A DNA stretch of 64,000 nt, from the NCBI RefSeq assembly GCF_022807995.1, contig NZ_CP094351.1, positions 56,001 to 120,000 of the forward strand, read 5' to 3'. The notes beneath the pieces were generated by a model. That model made no database searches. It worked only from the letters and a program-made list of their open reading frames with translations, and was not told the origin of the DNA. Within the stretch, counting starts at the first letter, position 1. The number at the start of each line of letters is the position of its first letter. The DNA comes from Pseudomonas orientalis. GTDB taxonomy: Bacteria; Pseudomonadota; Gammaproteobacteria; Pseudomonadales; Pseudomonadaceae. Below, piece after piece: positions 44,421 to 53,027 of the stretch. Position numbers and translations under genes: made by a program.

Positions 44421-45803
44421 TTACGCGATCCGTTTGCGATAAAGCCGTAGGACGACCCACACAAGAACGATCAGTCCCAGCACGCCCGCGCCTATCCAGC
44501 TCAGGGCGTTATAGCTCAACAGCGGTTTTTCGATGCGCCAGTAGCCCGGCTGCTCCAGAACCTGGCGCATGGCCTGATTGGTCTGCGCCAGGCTCACGGC
44601 CTTGATACGTTTGGCAGGGTCGCTGAAGCGCCCGTTGGCATATTCCCCGGCAGCGCTCCAATAATAGTCGGCCAGCGCGCTGTTGCCCTGCACGGCCCAG
44701 GCCTGACGTGCGATGGCGGCTTGCTGCAGGCGCGCGAACACCGCCGGATCGAGGCCGTCCTTGAGCAGACGGGTCTTGAGGTCTTGCAATACCTGCTCGG
44801 CTTCCTCGAGGTTGTCCCGTTCGAGGTCGGCGTTCAGGCTCAGGAAGCCGACGCCGCCGAGCACTTCGCGTTCGCTCCACGGCCCGTAGGACAGGCCGTG
44901 CCTGAGGCGCAATTGGCGGTACAGCGCCCAGTCGAGGTAGTCCTTGAGCAGGTCGTAGGTTTCATCGTGCTGGTCGTCCAGCATCGGCTCCGGGAACAGC
45001 CAATGCAGCTTGGCATTGTCGCCGACCCAGCCGTGGATCAGGTCACGGTGGCTGGCGGCGGCCTGCTGGATTTGCGGCAACGGCCGATGTTCGCTCGGCT
45101 CTACCGGGTCGAGTTGGCCATAGGTGCGTTCCAGGTAGGCCGGCAGCAGTTTGTCCAGGTCGCCGACGACGATCAGGGTCATGTTGTTCGGTGCGTACCA
45201 GTTTTTGCGCAGCGCCTCCAGCTGGTCGCGGGTCAGGTGGTTGACCTCGGCGCGTTCGGTGCACTTGAGGCCCAACTCGACGGCCAACTGGTTGCTGGCG
45301 TTGTGGCCGAGATCCTGGCGGTCCAGCAGGCGTTGCAAGTGGGAGTAATGACCACCGTCCTCGCGCTCGACCACCTGCTTGGCGGCGTTGATATTGGCGT
45401 CGGTCAGCTGGGTGCGGGTAATGATAGCCAGCAGCAGGTCCAATACCTTGCGCTGGTTCTGCGCGGGCGCTTCGATGACAAAGGTGGTATCGGCGTTGCT
45501 GGTGTAGGCGTTCCACTCGCCGCCCAGGGCCTGCATGCGGTCTTCGAGGTCGCCTTCATCACCGCCGTCGATGCCGCTGAACAGCAGGTGCTCGAACAAA
45601 TGCGGCAGTTCTTTCTGATCGCAGCTGAAATCGTCCAGGCCCACGCCGACCACCAGGCGGATGGCCACATGCCCGCGCTCGGTGCCCGGTTTTAGCAGCA
45701 ATTGCAGGCCGTTGGGCAAGGTGTAGCCTTCGACTTGCAGGCGGTCAAAGGCAAAGGTGTGTGCCGAGCCCATGAGCAGGCAGGCGAGTAACAGGCGACG
45801 CAT
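44421..45803 (-). CDS. M16 family zinc peptidase with C-terminal membrane anchor
   Basis: A 460-residue insulinase-like protease. A signal peptide ends at AHTFA-F (about residue 18). The inverted zinc motif HLFEH is in LPHLFEHLLFSG, and the downstream Glu is within the VEREDGGHYSH segment. A second M16 half follows (about 230-420). The last 30 residues contain one helix (WIGAGVLGLIVLVWVVLRLYRK), anchoring the enzyme in the inner membrane facing the periplasm. This anchored architecture is unusual for M16 members. Substrate unknown. Confidence 0.88.
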   Translation of the reverse strand: MRRLLLACLLMGSAHTFAFDRLQVEGYTLPNGLQLLLKPGTERGHVAIRLVVGVGLDDFSCDQKELPHLFEHLLFSGIDGGDEGDLEDRMQALGGEWNAYTSNADTTFVIEAPAQNQRKVLDLLLAIITRTQLTDANINAAKQVVEREDGGHYSHLQRLLDRQDLGHNASNQLAVELGLKCTERAEVNHLTRDQLEALRKNWYAPNNMTLIVVGDLDKLLPAYLERTYGQLDPVEPSEHRPLPQIQQAAASHRDLIHGWVGDNAKLHWLFPEPMLDDQHDETYDLLKDYLDWALYRQLRLRHGLSYGPWSEREVLGGVGFLSLNADLERDNLEEAEQVLQDLKTRLLKDGLDPAVFARLQQAAIARQAWAVQGNSALADYYWSAAGEYANGRFSDPAKRIKAVSLAQTNQAMRQVLEQPGYWRIEKPLLSYNALSWIGAGVLGLIVLVWVVLRLYRKRIA

Positions 45804-45861
45804 AACAAGCTTCCTGGCGAATGAGGTCCGTTGTTAACTGACTTCGCTCGCTGGCGTACGT

Positions 45862-47520
45862 TCAGGGCGAATGGGTGATGTCGGCAATATCATCGGTGGA
45901 GAGTGCGCCGGTGTCGGACGTTTCCAACACTACATAAGCACTGCTGCAAAACAACGAGTTCAAGCGCTTCATGTCGGCGATCAGCTCCAGGTGCAGGGAG
46001 CTGGTCTCCAGGCTTTGCACAATCTTGCGTTGCAAGCGGCTGACGTGGGCGTGCGCCAGGCGACGCTCCTGGGCGCGAAAGCGGCGTTTCTCGCGCAGTA
46101 ATTGGCGGGCGCTTTCCGGGTCGCCGCTGAGGAATACCGACAGGCCCAGGCGCAGGTTGGCGATCAACTGGCTGTGCAGGCCGCTGAGTTCTTCCAGGCC
46201 GACATCGGAAAATTGCCGGCGCTGGGACGTCTTCTGCTGCTGCACTTTGCGCAGCATGCGCTCGATCAGGTCGCCTGCCAGCTTCAGGTTGATCGACAGT
46301 TCGATGATTTCTGCCCAGCGTCGATTGTCCTGCTCACTCAGGTCTTCACGGGGCATTTGCGCCAGGTAAAGTTTGATCGCGCTATAAAGCGCCTCGACGT
46401 CATCGCTGAGGCTGCGCATTTGCTGGGTAATGGCGGTTTGGTTACCGCGCAGCACTTCCTGCATCGAGGTGAGCATGTTGTCGATCAGGTCGCCGAGCCG
46501 CAGGGTTTCGCGGGCGGCGTTGGCCAGCGCCAGGCTCGGCGTGTTCAGCGAGGCCAGGTCCAGATGGCGCGGCTTGGCTTTGCCGTTGGTCTCGGGACGC
46601 TCCGGCAGCAGCCATTCGCACAGCCGCGCCATCGGGCCGATAGTGGGCAACAGGATCAGGCAGCGGCTGACGTTGTAGAGCAGGTGAAAGGTGATGACCA
46701 TGCCTTGGGTGCTGTAGTCCAGGCCGTCCATCCAGCGGACGAGTGGGTCGAGTACTGGGATGATCAGCAGCAGGCCGATCAATTTGTACAACAGGCTGCC
46801 CAGGGCGACTTGCCGCCCGGCGGTGTTCTGCATGCTGGTGCTGAGAAAGGCCAGTATGCCGCTGCCGATGTTGGCGCCGATCACCAGGCCGATGGCCACG
46901 TGCAAACCGATCACGCCGGCACCGGCCAGGGTTGCCGTCAGCAGCACTGCGGCGAGGCTGGAGTAGGAAATCATCGCGAACAGCGCGCCGACCAGGGCGT
47001 CGAGCAAGATATCGCCGGTCAGCGAAGCGAAGATGACTTTTACGCCCTGGGCATGGGTAATCGGCCCGGCGGCTTCGACGATCAATTGCAGGGCCAGAAT
47101 GATCAGCCCGAGGCCGATCCCGACTCGGCCCAGCTGCCCTGCCCGCGTCTGTTTGCGCGAGAGGAAAAAAATCACCCCGAGGAAGATCAACAGCGGCGAC
47201 AACCACGACAGGTCAAAGGTCAGCACCCGCGCCATCAACGCGGTACCGACGTCGGCGCCGAGCATGGTGGCCAGGGCGGGCGTAAGGCTCATCAGCCCCT
47301 GGCCGACAAAGGACGTCACCAGCATCGCCGTGGCATTGCTGCTCTGCACCATGGCCGTCACCAGGATACCGGCGACAAACGCCAGCCAGCGTTTGGACAT
47401 GTTCTGCCCGATGACTTGGCGCAAGTTGGAGCCGTAGACCCGCAGGATGCCGGTACGGACGATGTGCGTGCCCCAGATCAGCAGGGTCACGGCGGAAAGC
47501 AGATTGAGCAAGGTCAGCAT
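45862..47520 (-). CDS. Na/Pi cotransporter family protein with PhoU-like tail
   Basis: A 552-residue protein. Residues 1-310 form the NptA-type membrane domain with repeated QSSNATAMLV and ISYSSLAAVLLTAT segments, the inverted-repeat QSS-like motif of the family. Residues 340-552 are a helical PhoU-like domain (RLGDLIDNMLTSMQEVLRG; LAGDLIERMLRK). It probably moves phosphate with sodium, commonly as an exporter when Pi is high. No pst/pho genes are near. Confidence 0.9.
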   Translation of the reverse strand: MLTLLNLLSAVTLLIWGTHIVRTGILRVYGSNLRQVIGQNMSKRWLAFVAGILVTAMVQSSNATAMLVTSFVGQGLMSLTPALATMLGADVGTALMARVLTFDLSWLSPLLIFLGVIFFLSRKQTRAGQLGRVGIGLGLIILALQLIVEAAGPITHAQGVKVIFASLTGDILLDALVGALFAMISYSSLAAVLLTATLAGAGVIGLHVAIGLVIGANIGSGILAFLSTSMQNTAGRQVALGSLLYKLIGLLLIIPVLDPLVRWMDGLDYSTQGMVITFHLLYNVSRCLILLPTIGPMARLCEWLLPERPETNGKAKPRHLDLASLNTPSLALANAARETLRLGDLIDNMLTSMQEVLRGNQTAITQQMRSLSDDVEALYSAIKLYLAQMPREDLSEQDNRRWAEIIELSINLKLAGDLIERMLRKVQQQKTSQRRQFSDVGLEELSGLHSQLIANLRLGLSVFLSGDPESARQLLREKRRFRAQERRLAHAHVSRLQRKIVQSLETSSLHLELIADMKRLNSLFCSSAYVVLETSDTGALSTDDIADITHSP

Positions 47521-47670
47521 GCTCGGCCCCCCGTGTAGGTGAGCTCCAGCAGGAGCGAAGGAAAGTTGCCGCGTGCCGTTCTACGTCTTGTACTTAAGCT
47601 GTAGTTGGCGAATGGGCTCTGCGCCAGCATCGCATAGCTGATCGCGGGATTGAAACAAAACTGTCATGAA

Positions 47671-47783
47671 GATCGTTCCCACGCTCTGCGGGGGAATGTA
47701 TCCCGTGACGCTCTGCGTCAGTGTCTTGCGGCAGGACGCGGAGCGTCCGAGGCGGCATTCCCACGCGGAGCGTGGGAATGATC
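47671..47783. repeat. Inverted doublet of the TTCCCACGCTCTGCG repeat family
   Basis: Begins GATCGTTCCCACGCTCTGCG and ends with the near-complement CGCGGAGCGTGGGAATGATC, 113 bases in all. The inner part holds a second hairpin family (GACGCTCTGCGTC and GACGCGGAGCGTC). It lies between terC and the Na/Pi gene within a 278-base gap. Confidence 0.88.
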
Positions 47784-47798
47784 GACAGCGGATCAAAT

Positions 47799-48566
47799 TT
47801 ACTGACCCGGAATATCCTTGCGCAGTTTCACCGGATCCTGCTGCTTCTTCTTTTTCGCGATGGCGGTGCGCATCTTGATGTTCACCGCTTCCACCGCCAG
47901 CGAGAACGCCATGGCGAAGTAGACGTAGCCTTTGGGCACATGAACGTCGAAGGATTCGGCGATCAGCACGGTACCCACCACCAGCAGGAACGACAGCGCC
48001 AGCATCTTCAGCGACGGGTGCTTGTCGATGAATTCGCTGATGGTGCCGGCGGCCAGCATCATCACCAATACGGCAACCACGATGGCGGCGACCATGACCG
48101 GCACATGGGAAACCATGCCGACGGCGGTGATGACCGAGTCCAGGGAGAACACGATATCGATGATCGCAATCTGGATAATGGTGTAGATGAACTTGCCACC
48201 GCCGCCCTTGGGCTCGTCGTGGCTTTCGTCCTCACCTTCCAGAGCGTGGTACATCTCCTGGGAGCTTTTCCACAGCAGGAACAAGCCACCGAAGAACAGG
48301 ATCAGGTCGCGACCGGAGATGCCCTGGCCGAGGACCACGAACAGGTCGGCGGTCAGTTGCATGACCCAGGTGATCGACAGCAGCAACAGGATGCGCGTGA
48401 CCATCGCCAGGGCAAGGCCGAAGATCCGGGTGCGCGCCTGCATGTGCTTGGGCATGCGGCTGACCAGGATCGAAATCATGATGATGTTATCGATGCCCAG
48501 GACGATCTCGAGCGCCGTCAGGGTGAAGAAGGCAATCCAGATTTCCGGATTGGTCAGCCATTCCAT
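47799..48566 (-). CDS. TerC family integral membrane protein
   Basis: A 255-residue protein with about seven helices. TerC marks are EIVLGIDNIIMISIL near residue 20 and DIVFSLDSVITAVGM in the middle, each with membrane Asp/Glu. A long charged loop is rich in Glu, Asp and Lys. Bacterial TerC/Alx-type proteins are linked to manganese export or metalation of exported proteins. No tellurite genes are near, so a tellurite role is not implied. Confidence 0.9.
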   Translation of the reverse strand: MEWLTNPEIWIAFFTLTALEIVLGIDNIIMISILVSRMPKHMQARTRIFGLALAMVTRILLLLSITWVMQLTADLFVVLGQGISGRDLILFFGGLFLLWKSSQEMYHALEGEDESHDEPKGGGGKFIYTIIQIAIIDIVFSLDSVITAVGMVSHVPVMVAAIVVAVLVMMLAAGTISEFIDKHPSLKMLALSFLLVVGTVLIAESFDVHVPKGYVYFAMAFSLAVEAVNIKMRTAIAKKKKQQDPVKLRKDIPGQ

Positions 48567-48633
48567 GTGTATTCCTTTGAGCAAATGTTAACCGCGCAAG
48601 CTGCAGCGCCGCGCGGTGGGTGAGTCGGTACGA

Positions 48634-49941
48634 TTATAGAGTGCTGAACAGCGGAAAAATCCCCATCAGCAGCGCGGCGAACATTATGCACAGGCATACC
48701 AGCACTGCCCACTTCAAGGTGAAGCGCTGGTGATCGCCAAACTCGATACCTGCCAGGGCGACCAGCAAGTAGGTCGAGGGTACCAGCGGGCTGAGCAGAT
48801 GCACCGGTTGCCCGACGATTGACGCACGCGCCATTTCCACCGCAGTGATGCCGTAGTGGCTGGCGGCCTCGGCCAGCACCGGCAGTACGCCGTAGTAGAA
48901 CGCATCGTTGGACATGAAGAAGGTAAACGGCATGCTCACCAGCGCGGTGATGACCGCCAGGTACGGGCCCAGGGCTTCAGGGATGACCGCCAGCAGGCTC
49001 TTGGACATGGCATCCACCATGCCGGTACCCGACAGGATGCCCGTGAAGATGCCGGCGGCGAAGATCAGCCCGACCACCGCCAATACGCTGCCGGCGTGGG
49101 CGGCGACGCGGTCTTTCTGCTGTTGCAGGCACGGATAGTTGACGATCATCGCGATACTGAATGCCACCATGAACAGCACGGGCAGCGGCAGCAGACCGGC
49201 GATCAGCGTGCACATCAGGGCCAGCGTCAGCGCGCCGTTGAACCAGATCAGCTTCGGACGGCGAGCATCGGGGAACTGCGACACGCTGATTTCGCTGTGG
49301 TCGATCTCGTCGCCTTGCAGGTGCAGCTCACCCAGGCGTGCGCGCTCGCGCTTGCCGTACATATAGGCAATCGCCAGGATCGCCACCACGCCGGCTGCCA
49401 TGGCCGGGATCATCGGCACGAAGATGTCCGATGGGTCCACATGCAGCGCACTGGCGGCGCGGGCCGTCGGGCCGCCCCAGGGGGTCATGTTCATCACGCC
49501 GCCGGCAAGAATGATCAAGCCGGCCATGATGCGCGGGCTCATGCCGATGCGCTGGTACAGCGGTAACATCGCGGCGACGCAGATCATGTAGGTGGTGGCG
49601 CCGTCACCGTCGAGGGACACCACCAGGGCCAGCACGGCGGTGCCGACCGAGACTTTCAACGGGTCGCCCTTGACCATCTTGAGAATCTTGCGCACGGCCG
49701 GGTCGAACAGGCCGGAGTCGATCATCAGGGCAAAGTAGAGGATGGCGAACATCAGCATCACGCCGGTCGGCGCGAGTTTGGTAATGCCTTCGAGCATCAT
49801 CGGGCCGATCTTCGGCGCAAAGCCGCCGAACAGCGCGAACAGGATAGGCACGATGATCAAGGCGATCAGCGCAGACAGGCGCTTGGTCATGATCAGGAAC
49901 ATGAACGTGATGACCATGGCAAAGCCAAGGAAAGTCAGCAT
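48634..49941 (-). CDS. CitMHS family citrate:proton/metal symporter
   Basis: A 435-residue permease with about 12 helices. The family core VSLDGDGATTYMICVAAMLPLYQRIGM is identifiable through its SLDGDGATT motif. GGVMNMTPWGGPTARAAS and SGTGMVDAMSKSL are also typical of CitM/CitN. It imports citrate, either free or complexed with divalent metal. It stands alone, with a long leader upstream containing a candidate small ORF. Confidence 0.93.
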   Translation of the reverse strand: MLTFLGFAMVITFMFLIMTKRLSALIALIIVPILFALFGGFAPKIGPMMLEGITKLAPTGVMLMFAILYFALMIDSGLFDPAVRKILKMVKGDPLKVSVGTAVLALVVSLDGDGATTYMICVAAMLPLYQRIGMSPRIMAGLIILAGGVMNMTPWGGPTARAASALHVDPSDIFVPMIPAMAAGVVAILAIAYMYGKRERARLGELHLQGDEIDHSEISVSQFPDARRPKLIWFNGALTLALMCTLIAGLLPLPVLFMVAFSIAMIVNYPCLQQQKDRVAAHAGSVLAVVGLIFAAGIFTGILSGTGMVDAMSKSLLAVIPEALGPYLAVITALVSMPFTFFMSNDAFYYGVLPVLAEAASHYGITAVEMARASIVGQPVHLLSPLVPSTYLLVALAGIEFGDHQRFTLKWAVLVCLCIMFAALLMGIFPLFSTL

Positions 49942-49990
49942 AGGAATACTCCAGGCGTAGCGCGGCTAGGGAATGGCGAACCGGGTGGGG

Positions 49991-50059
49991 TCAGCGCAGA
50001 ACGAAAGGCACGAGGCGTACGGGGGGAGTTGGGGTAAACAGACGGGTACGGGCGGACAT
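49991..50059 (-). CDS. Candidate 22-residue leader peptide upstream of citMHS
   Basis: A minus-strand ORF of 22 codons beginning MSARTRLFTPTPPVRLVP and ending with Leu-Arg, 49 bases before citMHS. It is basic and proline-rich, and the codons are varied. A weak GGTGAT lies about 7 bases before the ATG. An overlapping second frame from 50072 runs to the citMHS start and ends TGA inside its ATG region. The Pro-rich content would suit a ribosome-stalling or attenuation leader. Purely inferential. Confidence 0.35.
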   Translation of the reverse strand: MSARTRLFTPTPPVRLVPFVLR

Positions 50060-50194
50060 CGGGAATCACCATTGTTGTTGTTAACAGTCGGTCTATTGCC
50101 GACAGTGGAGGTGATCCTAGACGGGTAAGCTTTCAGCCAGCTTTCGCCGGGAAAACAGATGACACTCGGTCCTAAGGCCTATGCGGATAAAAAA

Positions 50195-50283
50195 TGTGGG
50201 AGGGGGCTTGCCCCCGATTGCAGTGGATCAGGCAGCTTATGGCTAGCTGACCTACCGCTATCGGGGGCAAGCCCCCTCCCACA
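50195..50283. repeat. REPIN, GTGGGAGGGGGCTTGC family, outward type
   Basis: An 89-base pair between the DUF4105 gene and the citMHS leader, same arrangement as the copies at 2248, 6170 and 11934. Confidence 0.95.
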
Positions 50284-50309
50284 TTGGGATCACTTGATTC
50301 GCTGAGTGT

Positions 50310-52271
50310 TTACGGCAGTTCGAGGCCACCGGCCGCTTTATGCAACGCCCGCAGGTGCTCACCCATCTGCTTGAGATTGGCCTCGCAGGCGGCAATCTCG
50401 GCAGCGCGGGCCGGATCAAGCAGCGCCCTCACCTGTTTATCCAGCTCGCCAGTCAGCGATTGCAGTTGTTTCTGGCGCTCGGCACTTTCCGATTCCAGCC
50501 GCTTGGCCTCCGAAGGTTGTGGCAGGCCATAGCCACCGCTGTCGAGCAACTCGGCCGGGCGACTGAGGAAACCGCTGTTGGCGAGGATTTGCTGCAATGT
50601 GTTGTTGGCGTGTTCCATGCCGCCGTTTTTCAGCTCCCGGGCATTGAGGTAGCGTTGTTTGACTTCGTCCTGGGCGAGCATCAATTGTTTGCGAAAGCTG
50701 GCCTGTTCCAGCAACAGCAATGCGGCGCTGGTTCGCAAGTCAGCCTGGCTGAACCATTGGCGGCGCTCCTGCGCATCCAGCGACAGCCAGTCTTCGACCT
50801 GGGTCTGCTTGATCGGCAGACGTTTGCGCAGTACATCGAACATCGCCTGGTAGCGCTCGCGGAACGAGTCGAAGTGATAGCCCAGGCGCAACGCTTCGCG
50901 CTTGTCATCCAGTACGCTGGTGTCGGCCAGCCCACGCGCGCTGAGTACTTCCAGCAAGCCATTGGGAGTGATGTTGTCCAGGCCGGTCAGTTGTGGATTC
51001 GCGCTGCCACTGCGCAGCAGCTTCAAGCTTTCCACCGCGCAGTTGTTGGAAATGAAGAAGTAGTTGCCGTCGTAGCTCCAGTGCATCTCGGCGGCATGTT
51101 CGACCGTGTCGTTGATTTCCTGGCGGTTGAGCTTGAGCGGCACCGACGCCAGGCCGCGCAATTCGGTCTTGGTGTATTCGTCGATGACTTGTGCCAGCGG
51201 CAGCACGAAAAGACGTGACGGGTATTTGCCCACCAGGCCATCCCAGCTCGACAGCTGTACGTCGCCGACGAAAGCGCGGTAGGACAACACCAGGTGCTGA
51301 TCCAGGTCCAGCCGGCAATCCGGCCCGCGAGGACGGCCGGGCGCACAGATCACCAGGCGCAGCATGCTATGGCCCCAGCGGCTCACCAGATTCTGGTTGG
51401 CTTCGGCGAGCAGGTAGTCGATTTCATAGACGCGCTCCGGGTCGATATGGCCCAACGGTGTCTTGGCGAAATCGTTGCCGGCGTTCAGAAAAGCATAGGT
51501 ATTGCCGCACTTGTCCTGCCCGGGCGGCGCCCAGCCGAAGTGTTCCGTGTAATAGCGCGCCAGCGCGGGACGGCGACAGGCATAGCTGGGGTCGAGGAGG
51601 AAGTACTCCATGTTGACCGCGACGAACTCCAGCGGGCTGGTGGTTTCGTAGATGTCCGGGCTGCGAACGACCTGGTTGTTGTGCTGTTCGCGTTCGCCGC
51701 GACGGCCGACGTATTGCGGCCAGCCGGCGAGGTCCAGCAGGCGAGGGTCGTCACTCAGGGTGAAGCGACGGTTGTTCTGGCCACGGCATTGGTCGGGCAG
51801 GCCGATCAGGCCGGTGATGTTGTTCTGGCGGCTGCAGCGCTGGATCAGGGCGCGCTCGTCTTTGGACCACAGGCGCGCACGGTCATAGATGTGGGTCAGT
51901 TCATGCAGCACGGTGGCGAGCATTTCCTGACGCACGGTGCCGTGGGGGCGGTTGGTCTTACGAGTCGCGGCGCTGCCGTCGGTCAGGCTGGCCAGCAGGT
52001 TTCGGTTGAGGTCCAGTTCGGACACCAGGGAGGCCTGGCCGTAAGCGTTTGCAGGCATCTTGTCGGTCCAGCCGACTTCGATGCGACGGTCCAGTTGCTC
52101 GATGAAGCGCGGCGGCAGGGCGCCCATCGCTTCATCGAGCAATGCCTGGCTGGCCTGCTGTTCAGTCGGGCTCAGGCCATCGGTCTTGAGCTGCAGTTGC
52201 AGGCTGGCCTGGGCCGCACCGGCACACAGCAGCATAGCCCCGGCCAGGAGCCAGGCTTTGACGCGCCTCAC
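50310..52271 (-). CDS. DUF4105 (Lnb-type) periplasmic protein
   Basis: A 653-residue exported protein. Signal peptide ends at about AQA-S (residue 22). Residues 30-200 include an apparent metallopeptidase-like helix (ATVLHELTHIYDR, an HEXXH-like HELTH). The DUF4105 domain (about 270-400) has NLVSRWGHSMLRLVIC and LSYRAFVGDVQLSSW, followed by NNCAVESLKLL, recalling papain-like NlpC/lipid-cleaving enzymes. The C-terminal 180 residues are coiled coil. It overlaps the DUF2388 gene by 4 bases. Combining HELTH with a DUF4105 core suggests an envelope hydrolase, but the substrate is unknown. Confidence 0.85.
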   Translation of the reverse strand: MRRVKAWLLAGAMLLCAGAAQASLQLQLKTDGLSPTEQQASQALLDEAMGALPPRFIEQLDRRIEVGWTDKMPANAYGQASLVSELDLNRNLLASLTDGSAATRKTNRPHGTVRQEMLATVLHELTHIYDRARLWSKDERALIQRCSRQNNITGLIGLPDQCRGQNNRRFTLSDDPRLLDLAGWPQYVGRRGEREQHNNQVVRSPDIYETTSPLEFVAVNMEYFLLDPSYACRRPALARYYTEHFGWAPPGQDKCGNTYAFLNAGNDFAKTPLGHIDPERVYEIDYLLAEANQNLVSRWGHSMLRLVICAPGRPRGPDCRLDLDQHLVLSYRAFVGDVQLSSWDGLVGKYPSRLFVLPLAQVIDEYTKTELRGLASVPLKLNRQEINDTVEHAAEMHWSYDGNYFFISNNCAVESLKLLRSGSANPQLTGLDNITPNGLLEVLSARGLADTSVLDDKREALRLGYHFDSFRERYQAMFDVLRKRLPIKQTQVEDWLSLDAQERRQWFSQADLRTSAALLLLEQASFRKQLMLAQDEVKQRYLNARELKNGGMEHANNTLQQILANSGFLSRPAELLDSGGYGLPQPSEAKRLESESAERQKQLQSLTGELDKQVRALLDPARAAEIAACEANLKQMGEHLRALHKAAGGLELP

Positions 52272-52588
52272 AGAGCGAGGATAGCTTCGGCGAGCGTCTG
52301 GTCGCTGGCATCACGGGCTTCTGGTACGCGGGTGCGCAGGGTGTCAAAGGCGGCTTCGAGTTGCGCGCCACGGATCTCGCCATTGGTGGCGACGAAACTG
52401 GCGGCATCATCGTGGGCTTCGCGCACGATCTTGGAATCGCGGATCGAGGTGGTGGTGTCGGAGGTGAAATCAATGGTGCGCGCCGAAGCGCGAACGACGA
52501 TGTTACTGGTGGCTTTCAGGGTTTGCGCCTGGGCGACATCAGCCAGAAACAGCAGGCCGAGGGCGGCGATGATCAACGGGCTACGCAT
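52268..52588 (-). CDS. DUF2388 periplasmic protein (copy 1)
   Basis: A 106-residue exported protein: signal peptide to about AQAQ (residue 22), then a DUF2388 domain with TTTSIRDSKIVREAHDDAASFVA and GEIRGAQLEAAFDTLR. It shares the (V/R)xARDDAAxFxAxxGxxRGxxLExA pattern with its two neighbours. Stop overlaps the DUF4105 start (ATGA), indicating a single functional unit. Role unknown. Confidence 0.88.
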   Translation of the reverse strand: MRSPLIIAALGLLFLADVAQAQTLKATSNIVVRASARTIDFTSDTTTSIRDSKIVREAHDDAASFVATNGEIRGAQLEAAFDTLRTRVPEARDASDQTLAEAILAL

Positions 52589-52626
52589 GGGGTGACTCCA
52601 AGACAAAGAGGGACATACAAAGATGA

Positions 52627-52935
52627 TTATTGGACGAGAATTGCTTGCGCCAGTTCAAGGTCGCTTGCATGAAGTTTTGGCCGGGTACGGCGCAGGTAAT
52701 CCAGCGCGGACTCCAGGCGTGCGCCCCGCCATTGGCCGTCAGTGGCAATGAAAGCGGCAGCATCATCCCTGGCAACCCGGACCAACTTGTTATCAAACGG
52801 CGCGGACGTCACCTTGCTGGTGGCATACGCGCTGACAACGGTGCTCTGAACGGAGACGTCAAAGGCCGAAGCCAACGGTGCCCAGCAGGCACAGAACAGT
52901 AACGGGACAATCAACAGGCGGTATGAAAAAGCCAT
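52627..52935 (-). CDS. DUF2388 periplasmic protein (copy 2)
   Basis: A 102-residue exported protein: signal peptide to about ASA-F (residue 24), then the domain with VRVARDDAAAFIATDGQWRG and LESALDYLRRTRP. It has diverged most from the other two and lacks the Ser/Thr-rich stretch before the core. It lies 38 bases upstream of copy 1 on the same strand. Confidence 0.88.
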   Translation of the reverse strand: MAFSYRLLIVPLLFCACWAPLASAFDVSVQSTVVSAYATSKVTSAPFDNKLVRVARDDAAAFIATDGQWRGARLESALDYLRRTRPKLHASDLELAQAILVQ

Positions 52936-53027
52936 GGCACTCGACAACTGAAAACGAGCGCCAAGGCTAGCGCAATGACGGGGTGAGAGCCAGTGCAGTG
53001 ACTGGCTCTTGCTCGCTGCTCCTGGCG

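Larger units (their letters stand above)
49942..50309. other. Gap upstream of citMHS with leader ORF, hairpin and REPIN
   Basis: 368 bases between citMHS and the DUF4105 gene, both on the minus strand. In the minus direction it holds a REPIN, an inverted repeat GTCGG-N7-CCGAC at 50087-50103 (possible operator), and a short ORF at 49991-50059. The rest appears to be untranslated leader of citMHS. Confidence 0.55.

Noticed and set aside
47799..48566. Tellurite resistance locus from the TerC call
   Set aside because: No other ter genes are near; TerC-family proteins mostly have metal-homeostasis roles.
2248..50283. Repeated palindromic units that could suggest CRISPR
   Set aside because: They are dispersed singly as inverted pairs, without regular direct repeats or spacers or cas genes; they are REPINs.
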